DNA from: JANLQX01 sp031368215
GTDB taxonomy: Bacteria; Actinomycetota; Acidimicrobiia; Acidimicrobiales; JANYDT01
Assembly (NCBI GenBank): GCA_031368215.1
Contig: JANLRD010000092.1
Span: forward strand, 11,011-75,010
Direction of reading: 5' to 3'
DNA: 64,000 nt
Shown here: piece after piece, positions 8,885 to 17,124 of the stretch
Layout: the number at the start of each line of letters is the position of its first letter
Numbering within the stretch: position 1 is the first letter of the stretch
The notes under the pieces: model-generated
Database searches by the model: none
What the model saw: only the letters and a program-made list of their open reading frames with translations
What the model was told of the DNA's origin: nothing
Program-made: the position numbers and the translations under genes

Positions 8885-9484
8885 CTAGAGCACGCGAAAG
8901 AGATGCGGTGAGCGGCCGCGCCCGGAATGGTGCGGGTCGGCACCCTCGTTGTGGACGAGACCGCTGGCTTCGAGTTCGTCGACAACCTTGCGAATCGTGC
9001 CGGGCGACCCACCGGCCTCGGCCATCACCCGGGCCAGCGTGAAGGTCCCGGAGCGGCCGAGGATGGCCTCGCGGATCGTCTTCGCCGAGACGTTGCTCGA
9101 TCGTTGGGCGCGGGCGGCTCGTGCCACCGGGGCGCTCCTGGCCCGGCTCGCGACGCTTCTGCCGAGGTCGAAGCCGGACTCGGCGAGGGCGATGTCGCTG
9201 ACGCCGAGTGCGCGGAACGCCTCGACGCTGACGTCGTTGCGCTGTGCCCAGGCACGCGCATGGCGGGCGAAGGCCGAACGGAGTTCGGCGATGTCACCCT
9301 GCCGGGCCCGTTCGAGTTCCCCGTGGAGCTTCAACTTGGCAATGACGTCGTGCGACGACGCAAGGGCCGTCTCCAGCTCGGCCACACGGGCACCGTCAAC
9401 GGCCGACGAGGGATCGGCTAGGAACTCCAGGTACCGACGTACGGCTTGCTCTGCGAGATCAGCGGATTGCGTAGTGTCGGACAT
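8885..9484 (-). CDS. Uncharacterised protein with C-terminal winged-helix region
   Basis: A 199-residue soluble, charged protein. The N-terminal half is helical (LAEQAVRRYLEFLADPSS, then a heptad-like stretch). The C-terminal 65 residues (VSAKTIREAILGRSGTFTLA ... GSPGTIRKVVDELEASGLVH) look like a winged helix-turn-helix ending in a basic tail. It may be a DNA-binding regulator of an unknown target. It is transcribed divergently from the small membrane protein at 9521 with about 36 bp between starts, so the two share a promoter region. Confidence 0.6.
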   Translation of the reverse strand: MSDTTQSADLAEQAVRRYLEFLADPSSAVDGARVAELETALASSHDVIAKLKLHGELERARQGDIAELRSAFARHARAWAQRNDVSVEAFRALGVSDIALAESGFDLGRSVASRARSAPVARAARAQRSSNVSAKTIREAILGRSGTFTLARVMAEAGGSPGTIRKVVDELEASGLVHNEGADPHHSGRGRSPHLFRVL

Positions 9485-9520
9485 AGCACCAATCCTACCA
9501 GCAAGAGGAAACGACTACTC

Positions 9521-9772
9521 ATGAACATATTGGGTTGGGTCATTCTTGGACTCATTGCGGGATCTTTTGCACAAACCGTCACGGGATTCCAAAAGCGCGG
9601 ATGTCTGTTCTCGATGGTGGTTGGCATCATCGGCGCGTTCATCGGAGGTGCGCTGTTCTCGTTCGTGGGTTCAAAGCCGATTCTCCGCTTCAACCTCGGA
9701 TCGGCCTTCGTCGCCTTCGTCGGCGCCTGCGTGCTGTGCCTCGGCCTCAAGGTGCTCGAGCGACGGGAATGA
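9521..9772 (+). CDS. GlsB/YeaQ/YmgE family small membrane protein
   Basis: An 83-residue protein made of three glycine-rich transmembrane helices (MNILGWVILGLIAGSFAQ, CLFSMVVGIIGAFIGGALF, GSAFVAFVGACVLCLGLKVL). This is the transglycosylase-associated/GlsB-type stress family. The ATG is supported by AGAGGA 11 bp upstream. The molecular role of the family is not established; members are induced by envelope or acid stress in several bacteria. Its stop codon overlaps the next start (ATGA), so it is coupled to a cysteine-rich protein gene. Confidence 0.85.
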   Translation: MNILGWVILGLIAGSFAQTVTGFQKRGCLFSMVVGIIGAFIGGALFSFVGSKPILRFNLGSAFVAFVGACVLCLGLKVLERRE

Positions 9773-10473
9773 CCGCCGTTCCAGTCGTTCTGCAGGCGAA
9801 ATGGGTCCTGGTCCCCGACGATGAGCGCCTCTGGCGCTTCGACGGTGCCTTCCTCCGAAGCGCCTGGCGGTGCTCGTTCGGTTCTGGTTGTCGTGGCATC
9901 CATCCGACCCAGGACCCGAGTCGCTTCGACGGTTGCTGCACCTACGGCGCAGGGATAACCGACGCCGAGGACTTCGGCGTTGTAGCCAATGCCGCCAAAG
10001 AACTCACCGAGGATGACTGGCAGTACGCCCGTTACGCCAAACGGAAGAACTGGTGGAAACGAAAGCCGAATGGGGAAATATTCACCCGGGTCGTCGACGG
10101 AGCCTGCATATTCCTCAATCGGCCAGGATTTTCCACCCGTCCAGGGTGCGCGCTCCATTCCCGGGCGATCAACGATGGCATCAATGCTCTCCACCGCAAG
10201 CCCAACGTGTGCTGGCAACTGCCTCTGCGGATCGACGAGGACTTCAGCAACGATCGCCGCACAACCACCGTCCGACGCTGGGAGCGTCTCGATTTCGGCG
10301 CCGACGGCGATCCGCTGCAGTGGTGGTGCACCGAAGGCTTCGGGGACGGGGACGCCTCACGTCAAGATCCGTCGAACGTTGGCACGCGGCCTGCATGGCA
10401 GGTGCTCGAACCCGAACTGCGGGCACTTTGTGGAGATCAGGTCTTCGAGCTCCTGGCTGCGGCACTCGGCTGA
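9769..10473 (+). CDS. Cysteine-cluster protein (YkgJ/DUF3109-like)
   Basis: A 234-residue protein starting in a 4-bp ATGA overlap with the upstream gene. Conserved cysteines occur as C-x5-C (CSFGSGCRG), a CC pair (FDGCCTYG), and later DGACIFLNRPGF followed by GCALHSRAI. That layout resembles metal-binding YkgJ/DUF3109-type proteins, in which a GCxLH motif follows a CxFL motif. Function is unknown; iron or zinc binding is inferred from cysteine spacing. Its last 37 bp overlap the end of the convergent TetR gene in the opposite direction. Confidence 0.6.
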   Translation: MTAVPVVLQAKWVLVPDDERLWRFDGAFLRSAWRCSFGSGCRGIHPTQDPSRFDGCCTYGAGITDAEDFGVVANAAKELTEDDWQYARYAKRKNWWKRKPNGEIFTRVVDGACIFLNRPGFSTRPGCALHSRAINDGINALHRKPNVCWQLPLRIDEDFSNDRRTTTVRRWERLDFGADGDPLQWWCTEGFGDGDASRQDPSNVGTRPAWQVLEPELRALCGDQVFELLAAALG

Positions 10474-11174
10474 CGTCGCGTCTTGGCGACCAACTCGGCG
10501 GGCGGTTCCCCGAGCGTCTCGGTCAGGTAGCCGATGATCATCCGCTCGGTCTCGCGGACGATCACCCTTCGCCGGCTGAGCGGCACGGAGTCAGCCATCA
10601 CCAGCATCGACCTGATCACGTCGGCGATGATGGCGGCGACGGTCACCCGGTGCTCGGCCTGCACGTCGGGGCGCCGTACGGCGAGGAGGCGGTCGATCCC
10701 GGAGACCATGGCCGCCTGGAGTTGCTCGCCGGCGGCGAGGAGTTCCGCTGACGTGAGACGGCCGTTGAGCAGCGGAACGGCGCCGGGGTGCTCGCGGAAA
10801 TATCGGTCGAAGGACTCGATGATGCCGATGACCAGCTCCGCGCCCAACAGCGTCGGCTCGTCGACGAGAAGCGTCTCGTAGACCGGCGCGATCTGGGCTA
10901 CGTACCGATCCGCCAAGGATCGGGCGAGCGCTTCTTTGTTGGGGAAGAACTCGTACAGCGAACCGATGCTCGTCCCCGCCTGCAGGGCGATCTGGTTCGT
11001 CGTGGCGGCGCCGAAGCCCACCTCGGCGAACACCTGCTCGGCGGCATCGAGGATCCGCTCCACCCGCTCCTGGGCCCTCGCCTGACGAGGTCGTCGTCGC
11101 AGCGAACCATTGATCCCTCCGCCTACGGGCGTGGCGGTGCCAGGGTGTCGACGCACCGGGGGCTCGGAGCTCAC
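10437..11174 (-). CDS. TetR-family transcriptional regulator
   Basis: About 245 residues. The DNA-binding domain follows an Arg-rich lead-in: VERILDAAEQVFAEVGFGAATTNQIALQAGTSIGSLYEFFPNKEAL is a textbook TetR helix-turn-helix. A ligand-binding helical domain of about 150 residues follows. A GTG at 11174, directly preceded by GGAAGG, is the preferred start; an ATG at 11228 would add 18 residues unlike the family. It is divergent from the ferritin-like diiron gene at 11315, which it may regulate. Its 3' end overlaps the convergent upstream gene by 37 bp. Confidence 0.85.
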   Translation of the reverse strand: MSSEPPVRRHPGTATPVGGGINGSLRRRPRQARAQERVERILDAAEQVFAEVGFGAATTNQIALQAGTSIGSLYEFFPNKEALARSLADRYVAQIAPVYETLLVDEPTLLGAELVIGIIESFDRYFREHPGAVPLLNGRLTSAELLAAGEQLQAAMVSGIDRLLAVRRPDVQAEHRVTVAAIIADVIRSMLVMADSVPLSRRRVIVRETERMIIGYLTETLGEPPAELVAKTRRQPSAAARSSKT

Positions 11175-11240
11175 CCTTCCAGAGTGCCAGGTGCTGTCAA
11201 GGTCGACGCGAGAGGGGCCGATGGCCAACCCACAAGGCTG

Positions 11241-11270
11241 TTGACGTGATCCAGGTCACCCAGGCAGACT
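11241..11270 (+). promoter_or_regulatory. Possible promoter of the diiron-protein gene
   Basis: TTGACG (11241-11246), an 18-bp gap and a weak -10 like CAGACT (11265-11270) lie 45 bp before the ATG at 11315. A shifted -10, TAACCT at 11270-11275, would give too long a spacer. The region is shared with the divergent TetR gene. Confidence 0.3.
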
Positions 11271-11314
11271 AACCTGAGCAAACACTCGGTTTTCTTCCCC
11301 CGAAAGAGGCTGCG

Positions 11315-12472
11315 ATGGCCCTCGACGTCGAAACGTATCTCACCGATCGGGAGCGCCTCCGCGGCGATGTGAACGATGTCGAGTCGATCATGGCGCTGAC
11401 GAACCGGGACATGGAAGCCGAGCTCAGCTCGGTGCAGTCGCACTACGACGCGCTGTTCACGTGGGACTACCGCAAGGCTGAGCGCCCCGCCCTCAACAAG
11501 CTCTACGAGAAGGCCAAGGGCAGCCAGTGGGACGGCGAGAAGGACCTCGACTGGTCGATCGATGTCGACGAGGAGAAGACGGCGCGCCAACTGCTCACCG
11601 TGGCGCCGGGCGACGGTTGGATCCGTGACCGGGCCCAGGAGGAAGGCCTGTTCAAGGGGTGGACCGACAAGCAGTGGACCGAACTCGCCATGGAAGGGCA
11701 GCGCTGGAGGCTCTCGCAGTTCCTGCACGGCGAGCAGGGCGCGCTGATCTGCACGGCCCGCATCACCGAGACCGTCCCGTGGTACGACGCCAAGCTGTTT
11801 GCCGCCACGCAGGTCGTCGATGAAGCTCGCCACGTCGAGGTGTTCGCCAAGTACCTGCTGACCAAGCTCAGCGGCACGTACCCGATCAATGCCCACCTCG
11901 AGGCCCTGCTCAACGACATCATCCGCGACAGCCGCTGGGACATGACGTACCTCGGCATGCAGATCATGGTCGAGGGCCTCGCCCTCGCCGCGTTCGGGTT
12001 CATGCAGTTGCTCATCGAGGAGCCGCTCCTCAAACAGTTGCTGCGCTACGTCATGAGCGACGAGGCCCGACACGTCGCGTTCGGCGTCATCTCGCTGAAA
12101 GAGGCCTACGACGGCATGGGCGCCGCGGAGATCCGCGAGCGTCAGGAGTTCGCGTTCGAAGCCGGCATCCGGATGCGCGACCGCTTCCTCCAGCAGGAGG
12201 TATGGGAGCGGATGGGCGTCGATGTGCGCAAGATGGTGAAGATCCAGCTCGAGATCCCCAACGAGTACAAGGACTTCCAGAAGCTCCTGTTCTCCAAGAT
12301 CGTCCCGAACTGCCGCAAGCTCGGGCTCCTCGATGCCGGCGACGGTTGGCTGCGCCAGAAATGGACCGAAATGGGCGTCATCGAATACGAGCACTGGGCC
12401 GACACCGGCGACGAGTATGCCTCCCTCGATGCCGTGGCCGCAGACCGGGAAGCAGCCGCACAGCTCGCTTGA
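11315..12472 (+). CDS. Ferritin-like diiron protein
   Basis: A 385-residue soluble helical protein with the two-fold ligand pattern of the ferritin/ribonucleotide-reductase-R2 superfamily. The ExxH motifs are VVDEARHVEVF near residue 169 and MSDEARHVAFG near residue 248. The partner glutamates are plausibly in HGEQGALICTARITE and MVEGLALAAFG. Such proteins are usually O2-activating oxygenases or oxidases (R2-like or AurF-like); the substrate is not known. A good Shine-Dalgarno (AAAGAGG) lies 6 bp before the ATG. The divergent TetR gene is the likely regulator. Confidence 0.75.
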   Translation: MALDVETYLTDRERLRGDVNDVESIMALTNRDMEAELSSVQSHYDALFTWDYRKAERPALNKLYEKAKGSQWDGEKDLDWSIDVDEEKTARQLLTVAPGDGWIRDRAQEEGLFKGWTDKQWTELAMEGQRWRLSQFLHGEQGALICTARITETVPWYDAKLFAATQVVDEARHVEVFAKYLLTKLSGTYPINAHLEALLNDIIRDSRWDMTYLGMQIMVEGLALAAFGFMQLLIEEPLLKQLLRYVMSDEARHVAFGVISLKEAYDGMGAAEIRERQEFAFEAGIRMRDRFLQQEVWERMGVDVRKMVKIQLEIPNEYKDFQKLLFSKIVPNCRKLGLLDAGDGWLRQKWTEMGVIEYEHWADTGDEYASLDAVAADREAAAQLA

Positions 12473-12629
12473 CGGCTGAGCAAGAAGAACGCGCACCTGG
12501 GCCGGTTGACCACACGCGGGAACCTGTGGCGAACTCGCCGGCCGGTCCAAAGCGTCGTCCGCCGGTCGAGAGCATCGCGTCGTGCCAACGGGTTGCCGCA
12601 GAATGGCGGGGGCGGCCACACTCTGCGTC

Positions 12630-13544
12630 ATGCCCTCTGTTGCGTCCGAAGCCCTCCGCGCCGCCTCACGGGCACTGTCGGGCGCGTTGGAGCCCGTGAT
12701 CGGGCAGGTCTACTTCTCGCCGGAATGCCACACGAACTACACCGCGCTGGGCTTCGCTCCATCGGCACGGGTCATGAACGGCGTGGCGCTGCCCGATGGC
12801 CCGGCGTATTTCACGAGCCGTGGATCTCTCCTCGGGCAGGTCTCCGGTCGGCTGGTCGCATCGGCATTCGGGGTCTTCAACCCGGAAGCCGTGATCGCGT
12901 CTGTCGCCTTCGGTTGGACGAAGACCGACGCCGCGACGATCCGTGAGGCCCGCCATGACGGTGCCGTCGCGCACCTCCGACGGCTTCTGGGTCCCGAACC
13001 CGACGGAACCCGCATCGTTGCCACCGCGCTGGCCCGGGCGGTCGAGGCATGCCGCCCGGAAGGACGGCCGCTGTTCGCCGGCACAATCAGCGTGCCGGTG
13101 CCGAGCGACGCCCTCGGACGGGTGTTCTCCTCCGGCGACGCGCTGCGCGAGTTCCGCGGGGACTCCCACACTGCCGCGTGGATCTCCGCCGGGCTCGACG
13201 CCGTCGAGATCGGCCTGTTGACGGAGCGCTACTGGGGCCTGCCGTTCAAGTCGTACGTGCGCACGAGGGCCTGGACGGACGACCAACTCGACGAGGGTTT
13301 GGAGCGGCTACGGGTCGCCAGATTGGTCGACCAAACGTCGATGACTGCGGCAGGACGGGAACTCCGCGAGAGGATCGAGCAGACCACGGACGACCAAACC
13401 GCCCCGTTCATGCGGGCGCTGGGCGACGATGCGCCGACCGTCACCTCGATCCTTGCGTCGTGGGCAACCGTCGTCCGCTCAGGTCACGGCTACCCGTCGA
13501 ACGGACCCCAGGAACTGGCCGCCAGGGCCGCTCGTCAGGGCTGA
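12630..13544 (+). CDS. SalK/SCO6745-like actinobacterial protein
   Basis: A 304-residue protein similar to an actinobacterial family often annotated as SalK or SCO6745-like helix-turn-helix proteins. The N-terminal LEPVIGQVYFSPECHTNYTALGF is characteristic. The C-terminal part (WTDDQLDEGLERLRVARLVD ... MTAAGRELRERIEQTTD) resembles a winged helix. The biochemical role of the family is not established. The ATG at 12630 fits the family N-terminus better than an upstream start at 12582. Confidence 0.65.
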   Translation: MPSVASEALRAASRALSGALEPVIGQVYFSPECHTNYTALGFAPSARVMNGVALPDGPAYFTSRGSLLGQVSGRLVASAFGVFNPEAVIASVAFGWTKTDAATIREARHDGAVAHLRRLLGPEPDGTRIVATALARAVEACRPEGRPLFAGTISVPVPSDALGRVFSSGDALREFRGDSHTAAWISAGLDAVEIGLLTERYWGLPFKSYVRTRAWTDDQLDEGLERLRVARLVDQTSMTAAGRELRERIEQTTDDQTAPFMRALGDDAPTVTSILASWATVVRSGHGYPSNGPQELAARAARQG

Positions 13545-13648
13545 GGGGCTCGCTTCGCCTCGGACCCCGATCGGCCTCGGCGACGCCCGACCGACTCGTC
13601 GACGTATTCATCCTCATCTTCTCATCGGCGATGGCCGACAATCGGTGG

Positions 13649-14371
13649 ATGAAGATTGCGGCCATCGGCATCGACGCCGACGACACGCTGTGGCACAACG
13701 AGGATCATTTCGCCGCGACCGAAGATGCGTTTGCCGATCTCGTCAGCGCTTGGGTGAGTCCGGAGGTCGCGCGGGCGGAGCTGCTCCGCACCGAAACCAG
13801 CAACCTCGCGCTGTTCGGCTATGGCGTGAAGAGCTTCACGCTCTCGATGATCGAGGCCGCAATGACCCTCTCCGACGGCGAGATCAGCTCCTCCGATCTT
13901 GCCATCCTGCTCGAACGGGGCAAAGAGATGCTGCAGCGCCCGGCGCACCTCCTGCCGGGGGTAGCCGACACCCTTGAGGAACTCGCGTCCTCCCACCCGC
14001 TCATCGTGATCACCAAGGGTGACCTGCACCACCAACACCGCAAGGTGGAGGAGAGCGAGATCTATCGATGGTTCCGCAGCGTCGAAGTTGTCCGGGAGAA
14101 AGACGTGGCGACCTACGCTGGGGTTCTGCGCCGACATGATCTGCGCGCTGATGAGTTCGTGATGGTGGGCAACTCGGTGAAGTCCGATGTGCTTCCCGCT
14201 GTTGAGTTGGGCGCGGTCGGTGTCCACATCCCCTACCAGTTCACCTGGGCGCACGAGACTGTTCACGAGAGCGCCCTCGGCTCGCATCCTCGCAACGTGG
14301 ACGGCGCATCGTTCTGGGAGCTTTCTTCGTTCTGCGAACTTCCCGCGCTGATGGATCGGCTCCAGAAGTAG
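13649..14371 (+). CDS. HAD-superfamily hydrolase
   Basis: A 240-residue cytoplasmic phosphatase-like protein. Motif I is GIDADDTLW (nucleophile and acid/base aspartates), motif II is LIVITKGD, motif III is the lysine in VVREKD, and motif IV is FVMVGNSVKSDV. The helical cap between motifs I and II is C1-type. Members dephosphorylate small metabolites; the substrate is not predictable here. An in-frame ATG at 13631 is an alternative start. The gene ends 41 bp from the convergent gene at 14413. Confidence 0.8.
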   Translation: MKIAAIGIDADDTLWHNEDHFAATEDAFADLVSAWVSPEVARAELLRTETSNLALFGYGVKSFTLSMIEAAMTLSDGEISSSDLAILLERGKEMLQRPAHLLPGVADTLEELASSHPLIVITKGDLHHQHRKVEESEIYRWFRSVEVVREKDVATYAGVLRRHDLRADEFVMVGNSVKSDVLPAVELGAVGVHIPYQFTWAHETVHESALGSHPRNVDGASFWELSSFCELPALMDRLQK

Positions 14372-14412
14372 GGACCCCTACCCGGTCCTTCCGTCGGTTG
14401 CAGCGCCGGCAG

Positions 14413-15408
14413 TCAGGCGGCGTCGACCGCAGCGATTGCCCAAGCGAGACCGTCCTCACGGTCTTCAACAGCAACGCGCAGCGACCACCCGGTCTCCGGC
14501 GAGCCGTCGTTCCACGAGAAGAAGCGCAGTTCCTCGCCAGCCTCGCCGAGTTCGTCGGGATGCACCTCGTCCTCGTCGAGGCCGGTAAGGGCGCGTAGGG
14601 CCCACCACGCCCGCATTCGCCCGGTCGCCGCTCCTCGACGCCGTCCATTGGCCCCGCCGGTGGACGCCGCCCATGCCATGAACGCAACGGCGTCGGGCAT
14701 GGCGACCTCGGCGAACGAGGCATGCCGAAGACCGAGCGCACCGACCGCGTCGTGAGCCGTTCCTTCGACCGCTGCCACCTCCACCCGCCCGTTCGACCCC
14801 GTGAGCCATGGCGCGACCAGGTCCCGGAGCGCACCTTCCACCGCCCGGTCGACGATTCTCGGCGCAGTCGTCAACGAGGCGGTGGACCACCGGCGAAGCG
14901 TCGTCGGCGGGTCACATCGAACACGGTCCGGTCGGTACTCGGCGAGGGCATATGACGGTTCCCAGTGATGCAGCATGAGGGGAACGCCGAGCACGTCGGG
15001 CAGGCGGCGGGCCACGGGGTCGTCGGTCAACGTTTCACCGCGCAGAACGCGTTCGTGGGCAAACGCCGCGCTGTCGGGGCTGATCGGCAGAGCGTCCGAA
15101 AGCGACGAGAAGGTATGCGTGCTGGCCAACACTTCCGCGAAGGGTCCGAGCATGAACCGCTCGCTCAATTCACCGAGACCGGTGAGAGCGCGAGCGTCGG
15201 GCGCGTCGAGCGCGAGGCGGTAGTCGCAGTACGCGGCCACAGGCCACAGTTGGAGTCCGCGAGCGAGCGCGGCCCGGCAACGATGGCGGAGCGCGACGAT
15301 CTCGTCGAAGCGTTCGTCGAGACAGAGCGAGTCAACGGTCTCGGTGAGTGCGTCGAGATCGGCGTGGTTGATGGCGCGTTCGAGAGCGTCGTCGGACAGC
15401 GGCATCAT
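14413..15408 (-). CDS. Uncharacterised protein
   Basis: A 331-residue soluble protein rich in Ala, Arg and Asp with no motif that I recognise. It contains an N-terminal helical region with possible short repeats (LERAINHADLDALTETVDSL; RFDEIVALRHRCRAALARG) and a C-terminal alpha/beta-looking part (GEELRFFSWNDGSPETGWSL). Codon use matches its neighbours. Its ATG lies on top of the start codon of the divergent D-threonine-aldolase-like gene, so the two must share a promoter region within each other's coding sequence, or use alternative starts. Confidence 0.6.
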   Translation of the reverse strand: MMPLSDDALERAINHADLDALTETVDSLCLDERFDEIVALRHRCRAALARGLQLWPVAAYCDYRLALDAPDARALTGLGELSERFMLGPFAEVLASTHTFSSLSDALPISPDSAAFAHERVLRGETLTDDPVARRLPDVLGVPLMLHHWEPSYALAEYRPDRVRCDPPTTLRRWSTASLTTAPRIVDRAVEGALRDLVAPWLTGSNGRVEVAAVEGTAHDAVGALGLRHASFAEVAMPDAVAFMAWAASTGGANGRRRGAATGRMRAWWALRALTGLDEDEVHPDELGEAGEELRFFSWNDGSPETGWSLRVAVEDREDGLAWAIAAVDAA

Positions 15409-16459
15409 GTCAGGCTACGGTCCGTTCGTGCGCACTACGGACCTGACAACACCGGCATTGCTGCTCGACCACAGCGCGTTCACCCACAACATCGCTCTGA
15501 TGGCGACCCGACACCCAGGGCCGCGGCTTCGGCCGCACGTCAAAGCCCACAAGAGCACCGCAGTGGCACTCCGGCAGGCGGAGGCCGGGCACCTCGGGTT
15601 CACGTGCGCAACGATCCGTGAGGTCGAAGGCATGGCGGTGGCCGGCCTCGGCCATGACCTGCTGCTCGCCAACGAAGTCGTCGATGCCCGACGACTCGGC
15701 GCCGTGGCCGCGACTGGAGCACGGATCACCGTTGCCGTCGACTCCGAAACGACGGTCCGCGCCGCAGCGTCGGGCGGCGTTCGGGAGGTGGTGATCGACA
15801 TCAACGTCGGGCTCCTTCGTTGCGGCTGTTCTGTCGACGAGTCCGGACCGTTGGCCGAACTCGCCCGCTCACTCGGTCTCGTCGTGCGCGGCGTGATGGG
15901 GTACGAGGGACACCTCATGATGGTCGATGATTCCGAGAAGCAGTCACGCGTAGACGCTGCGATGGCAGTTCTTCTCGCCGCACACCGGGAGGTGGGCGGG
16001 CAACTGATCTCCTCGGGTGGGACCGGCACCCATCTCGCCAACCACCACGCCAACGAGATCCAGGCGGGATCGTATGTGCTCATGGATTCGCAGTACGCAA
16101 CGCTCTCACAGGGATTCCGTCAGGCGCTGTTCGTCGAGGCGACGGTGGTGAGCACCAACCGCACGGGCAGACGTCCCTACGCCGTTGCCGATGCTGGGCT
16201 CAAGGCCTTCGGCATGGACCACGGCAATCCGTCACTCCCCCATGCCGACGTCTGGCTGTGCTCGGACGAGCACGTCACCTTTGCACCCCACCCCGATGGT
16301 CCTCTCGCCGCCGTGAAGGCGGGCGACAGGGTGAGACTGATCCCGGCTCACTGCGATCCGACGGTTGCGTACCACGAGCGGTACCACGTGATCGCGTCGA
16401 TCGACGATGGAGCGACGGACGTCGTCGATGTCTGGCCCGTCGACCTGCGCGGTTGGTAG
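15407..16459 (+). CDS. D-threonine aldolase / D-serine dehydratase-like PLP enzyme
   Basis: A 350-residue fold-type III PLP enzyme with an alanine-racemase-like N-terminal barrel. The Schiff-base lysine is in RPHVKAHKS (about K46), and the substrate/PLP loop is SSGGTGTH. The C-terminal metal site IPAHCDPTVAYH has the H-x-D spacing known from D-threonine aldolases rather than the H-x-C of D-serine dehydratases. It probably cleaves or dehydrates a D-3-hydroxy amino acid. The ATG at 15407 overlaps the opposite-strand start; a GTG at 15428 is a plausible alternative. The stop lies within the first copy of a 13-bp tandem repeat. Confidence 0.8.
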   Translation: MSGYGPFVRTTDLTTPALLLDHSAFTHNIALMATRHPGPRLRPHVKAHKSTAVALRQAEAGHLGFTCATIREVEGMAVAGLGHDLLLANEVVDARRLGAVAATGARITVAVDSETTVRAAASGGVREVVIDINVGLLRCGCSVDESGPLAELARSLGLVVRGVMGYEGHLMMVDDSEKQSRVDAAMAVLLAAHREVGGQLISSGGTGTHLANHHANEIQAGSYVLMDSQYATLSQGFRQALFVEATVVSTNRTGRRPYAVADAGLKAFGMDHGNPSLPHADVWLCSDEHVTFAPHPDGPLAAVKAGDRVRLIPAHCDPTVAYHERYHVIASIDDGATDVVDVWPVDLRGW

Positions 16460-16490
16460 GCGCAGTTGGTAGGCGCAGTTGGTAGGCGCG
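16452..16490. repeat. Three tandem copies of a 13-bp word
   Basis: GTTGGTAGGCGCA is repeated at 16452, 16465 and 16478 (the last copy ends in G). The first copy includes the stop codon of the aldolase-like gene, and the third runs into a near-palindrome GTAGGCGCGCTTAC at the end of rdgB. It fills the convergent gap between the two genes and probably arose by slippage. Confidence 0.8.
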
Positions 16491-16491
16491 C

Positions 16492-17112
16492 TTACCGCAC
16501 CGGAAGGTTACGCAGCAGTTCCGCAAGGGCGACGAAGGCCCGGGCGCGGTGGGAGATGCGGTTCTTCGTCTGGGCGTCGAGCTCCCCGAACGTGACGCCC
16601 GGGGCCACGGACGAATCGTCCGGGGCGAACAGCGGGTCGTAGCCGAACCCGTTCGTTCCGCGTGCCGCCGTCACGATCGTGCCCGGGGTCACCCCTTCAG
16701 CCCACAGGTCTGTGCCGTCGGGGAACGAGACCATGGCGATCGTGCGAAACGCCGCCGAACGTTCCTCCGGAGAGCGCGCGTCACATCGATCAAGTTCCGC
16801 CAGCAGCTTGACGCTGTTCGACTCGGCCGTGGCTCCGTCGCCGCTGTACCTCGCGGAGTGGACACCAGGGAGGCCGTCGAGCGCGTCGACGAACAGACCG
16901 GTGTCGTCGGCCACGGCGGCAATCCCGGTTGCCTCGCACAGCGCGCGGGCCTTGAGACGGGCGTTCTCGACGAGAGAGTCAGCATCCTCCACGATGTCGG
17001 GGAAGTTGTCGGGTCGAGGAAGCAGCTCGATGTCGAGCGAACGACCGAAGATGGCGCTGATCTCGGCGACCTTCGATGGGTTCGCAGTCGCGATGACAAG
17101 GCGCAGTGTCAT
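16492..17112 (-). CDS. rdgB: XTP/dITP pyrophosphatase (HAM1/RdgB family)
   Basis: A 206-residue house-cleaning enzyme that hydrolyses non-canonical purine NTPs (ITP, XTP, dITP) to monophosphates. Family motifs are present: LVIATANPSKVAEI at the N-terminus, AVADDTGLFVDALDGLPGVHSARYSG, and the C-terminal NGFGYDPLF ... SHRARAF. It is downstream of a lipoprotein gene and rph on the same strand. The rph-rdgB neighbourhood is conserved in mycobacteria, which supports the assignment. Confidence 0.95.
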   Translation of the reverse strand: MTLRLVIATANPSKVAEISAIFGRSLDIELLPRPDNFPDIVEDADSLVENARLKARALCEATGIAAVADDTGLFVDALDGLPGVHSARYSGDGATAESNSVKLLAELDRCDARSPEERSAAFRTIAMVSFPDGTDLWAEGVTPGTIVTAARGTNGFGYDPLFAPDDSSVAPGVTFGELDAQTKNRISHRARAFVALAELLRNLPVR

Positions 17113-17124
17113 CGTGTGCCGTGC

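Noticed and set aside
11171..12631. Long open frame on the minus strand opposite the diiron-protein gene
   Set aside because: The plus strand encodes a clear ferritin-like protein with paired EARH motifs. The opposite frame mirrors its codon pattern and has no recognisable domain, as expected in GC-rich DNA.
15407..16459. D-serine dehydratase assignment
   Set aside because: The C-terminal metal motif reads HCDPT, with the H-x-D spacing typical of D-threonine aldolase. The H-x-C arrangement of eukaryote-type D-serine dehydratase is not present, so the aldolase-like label is preferred.
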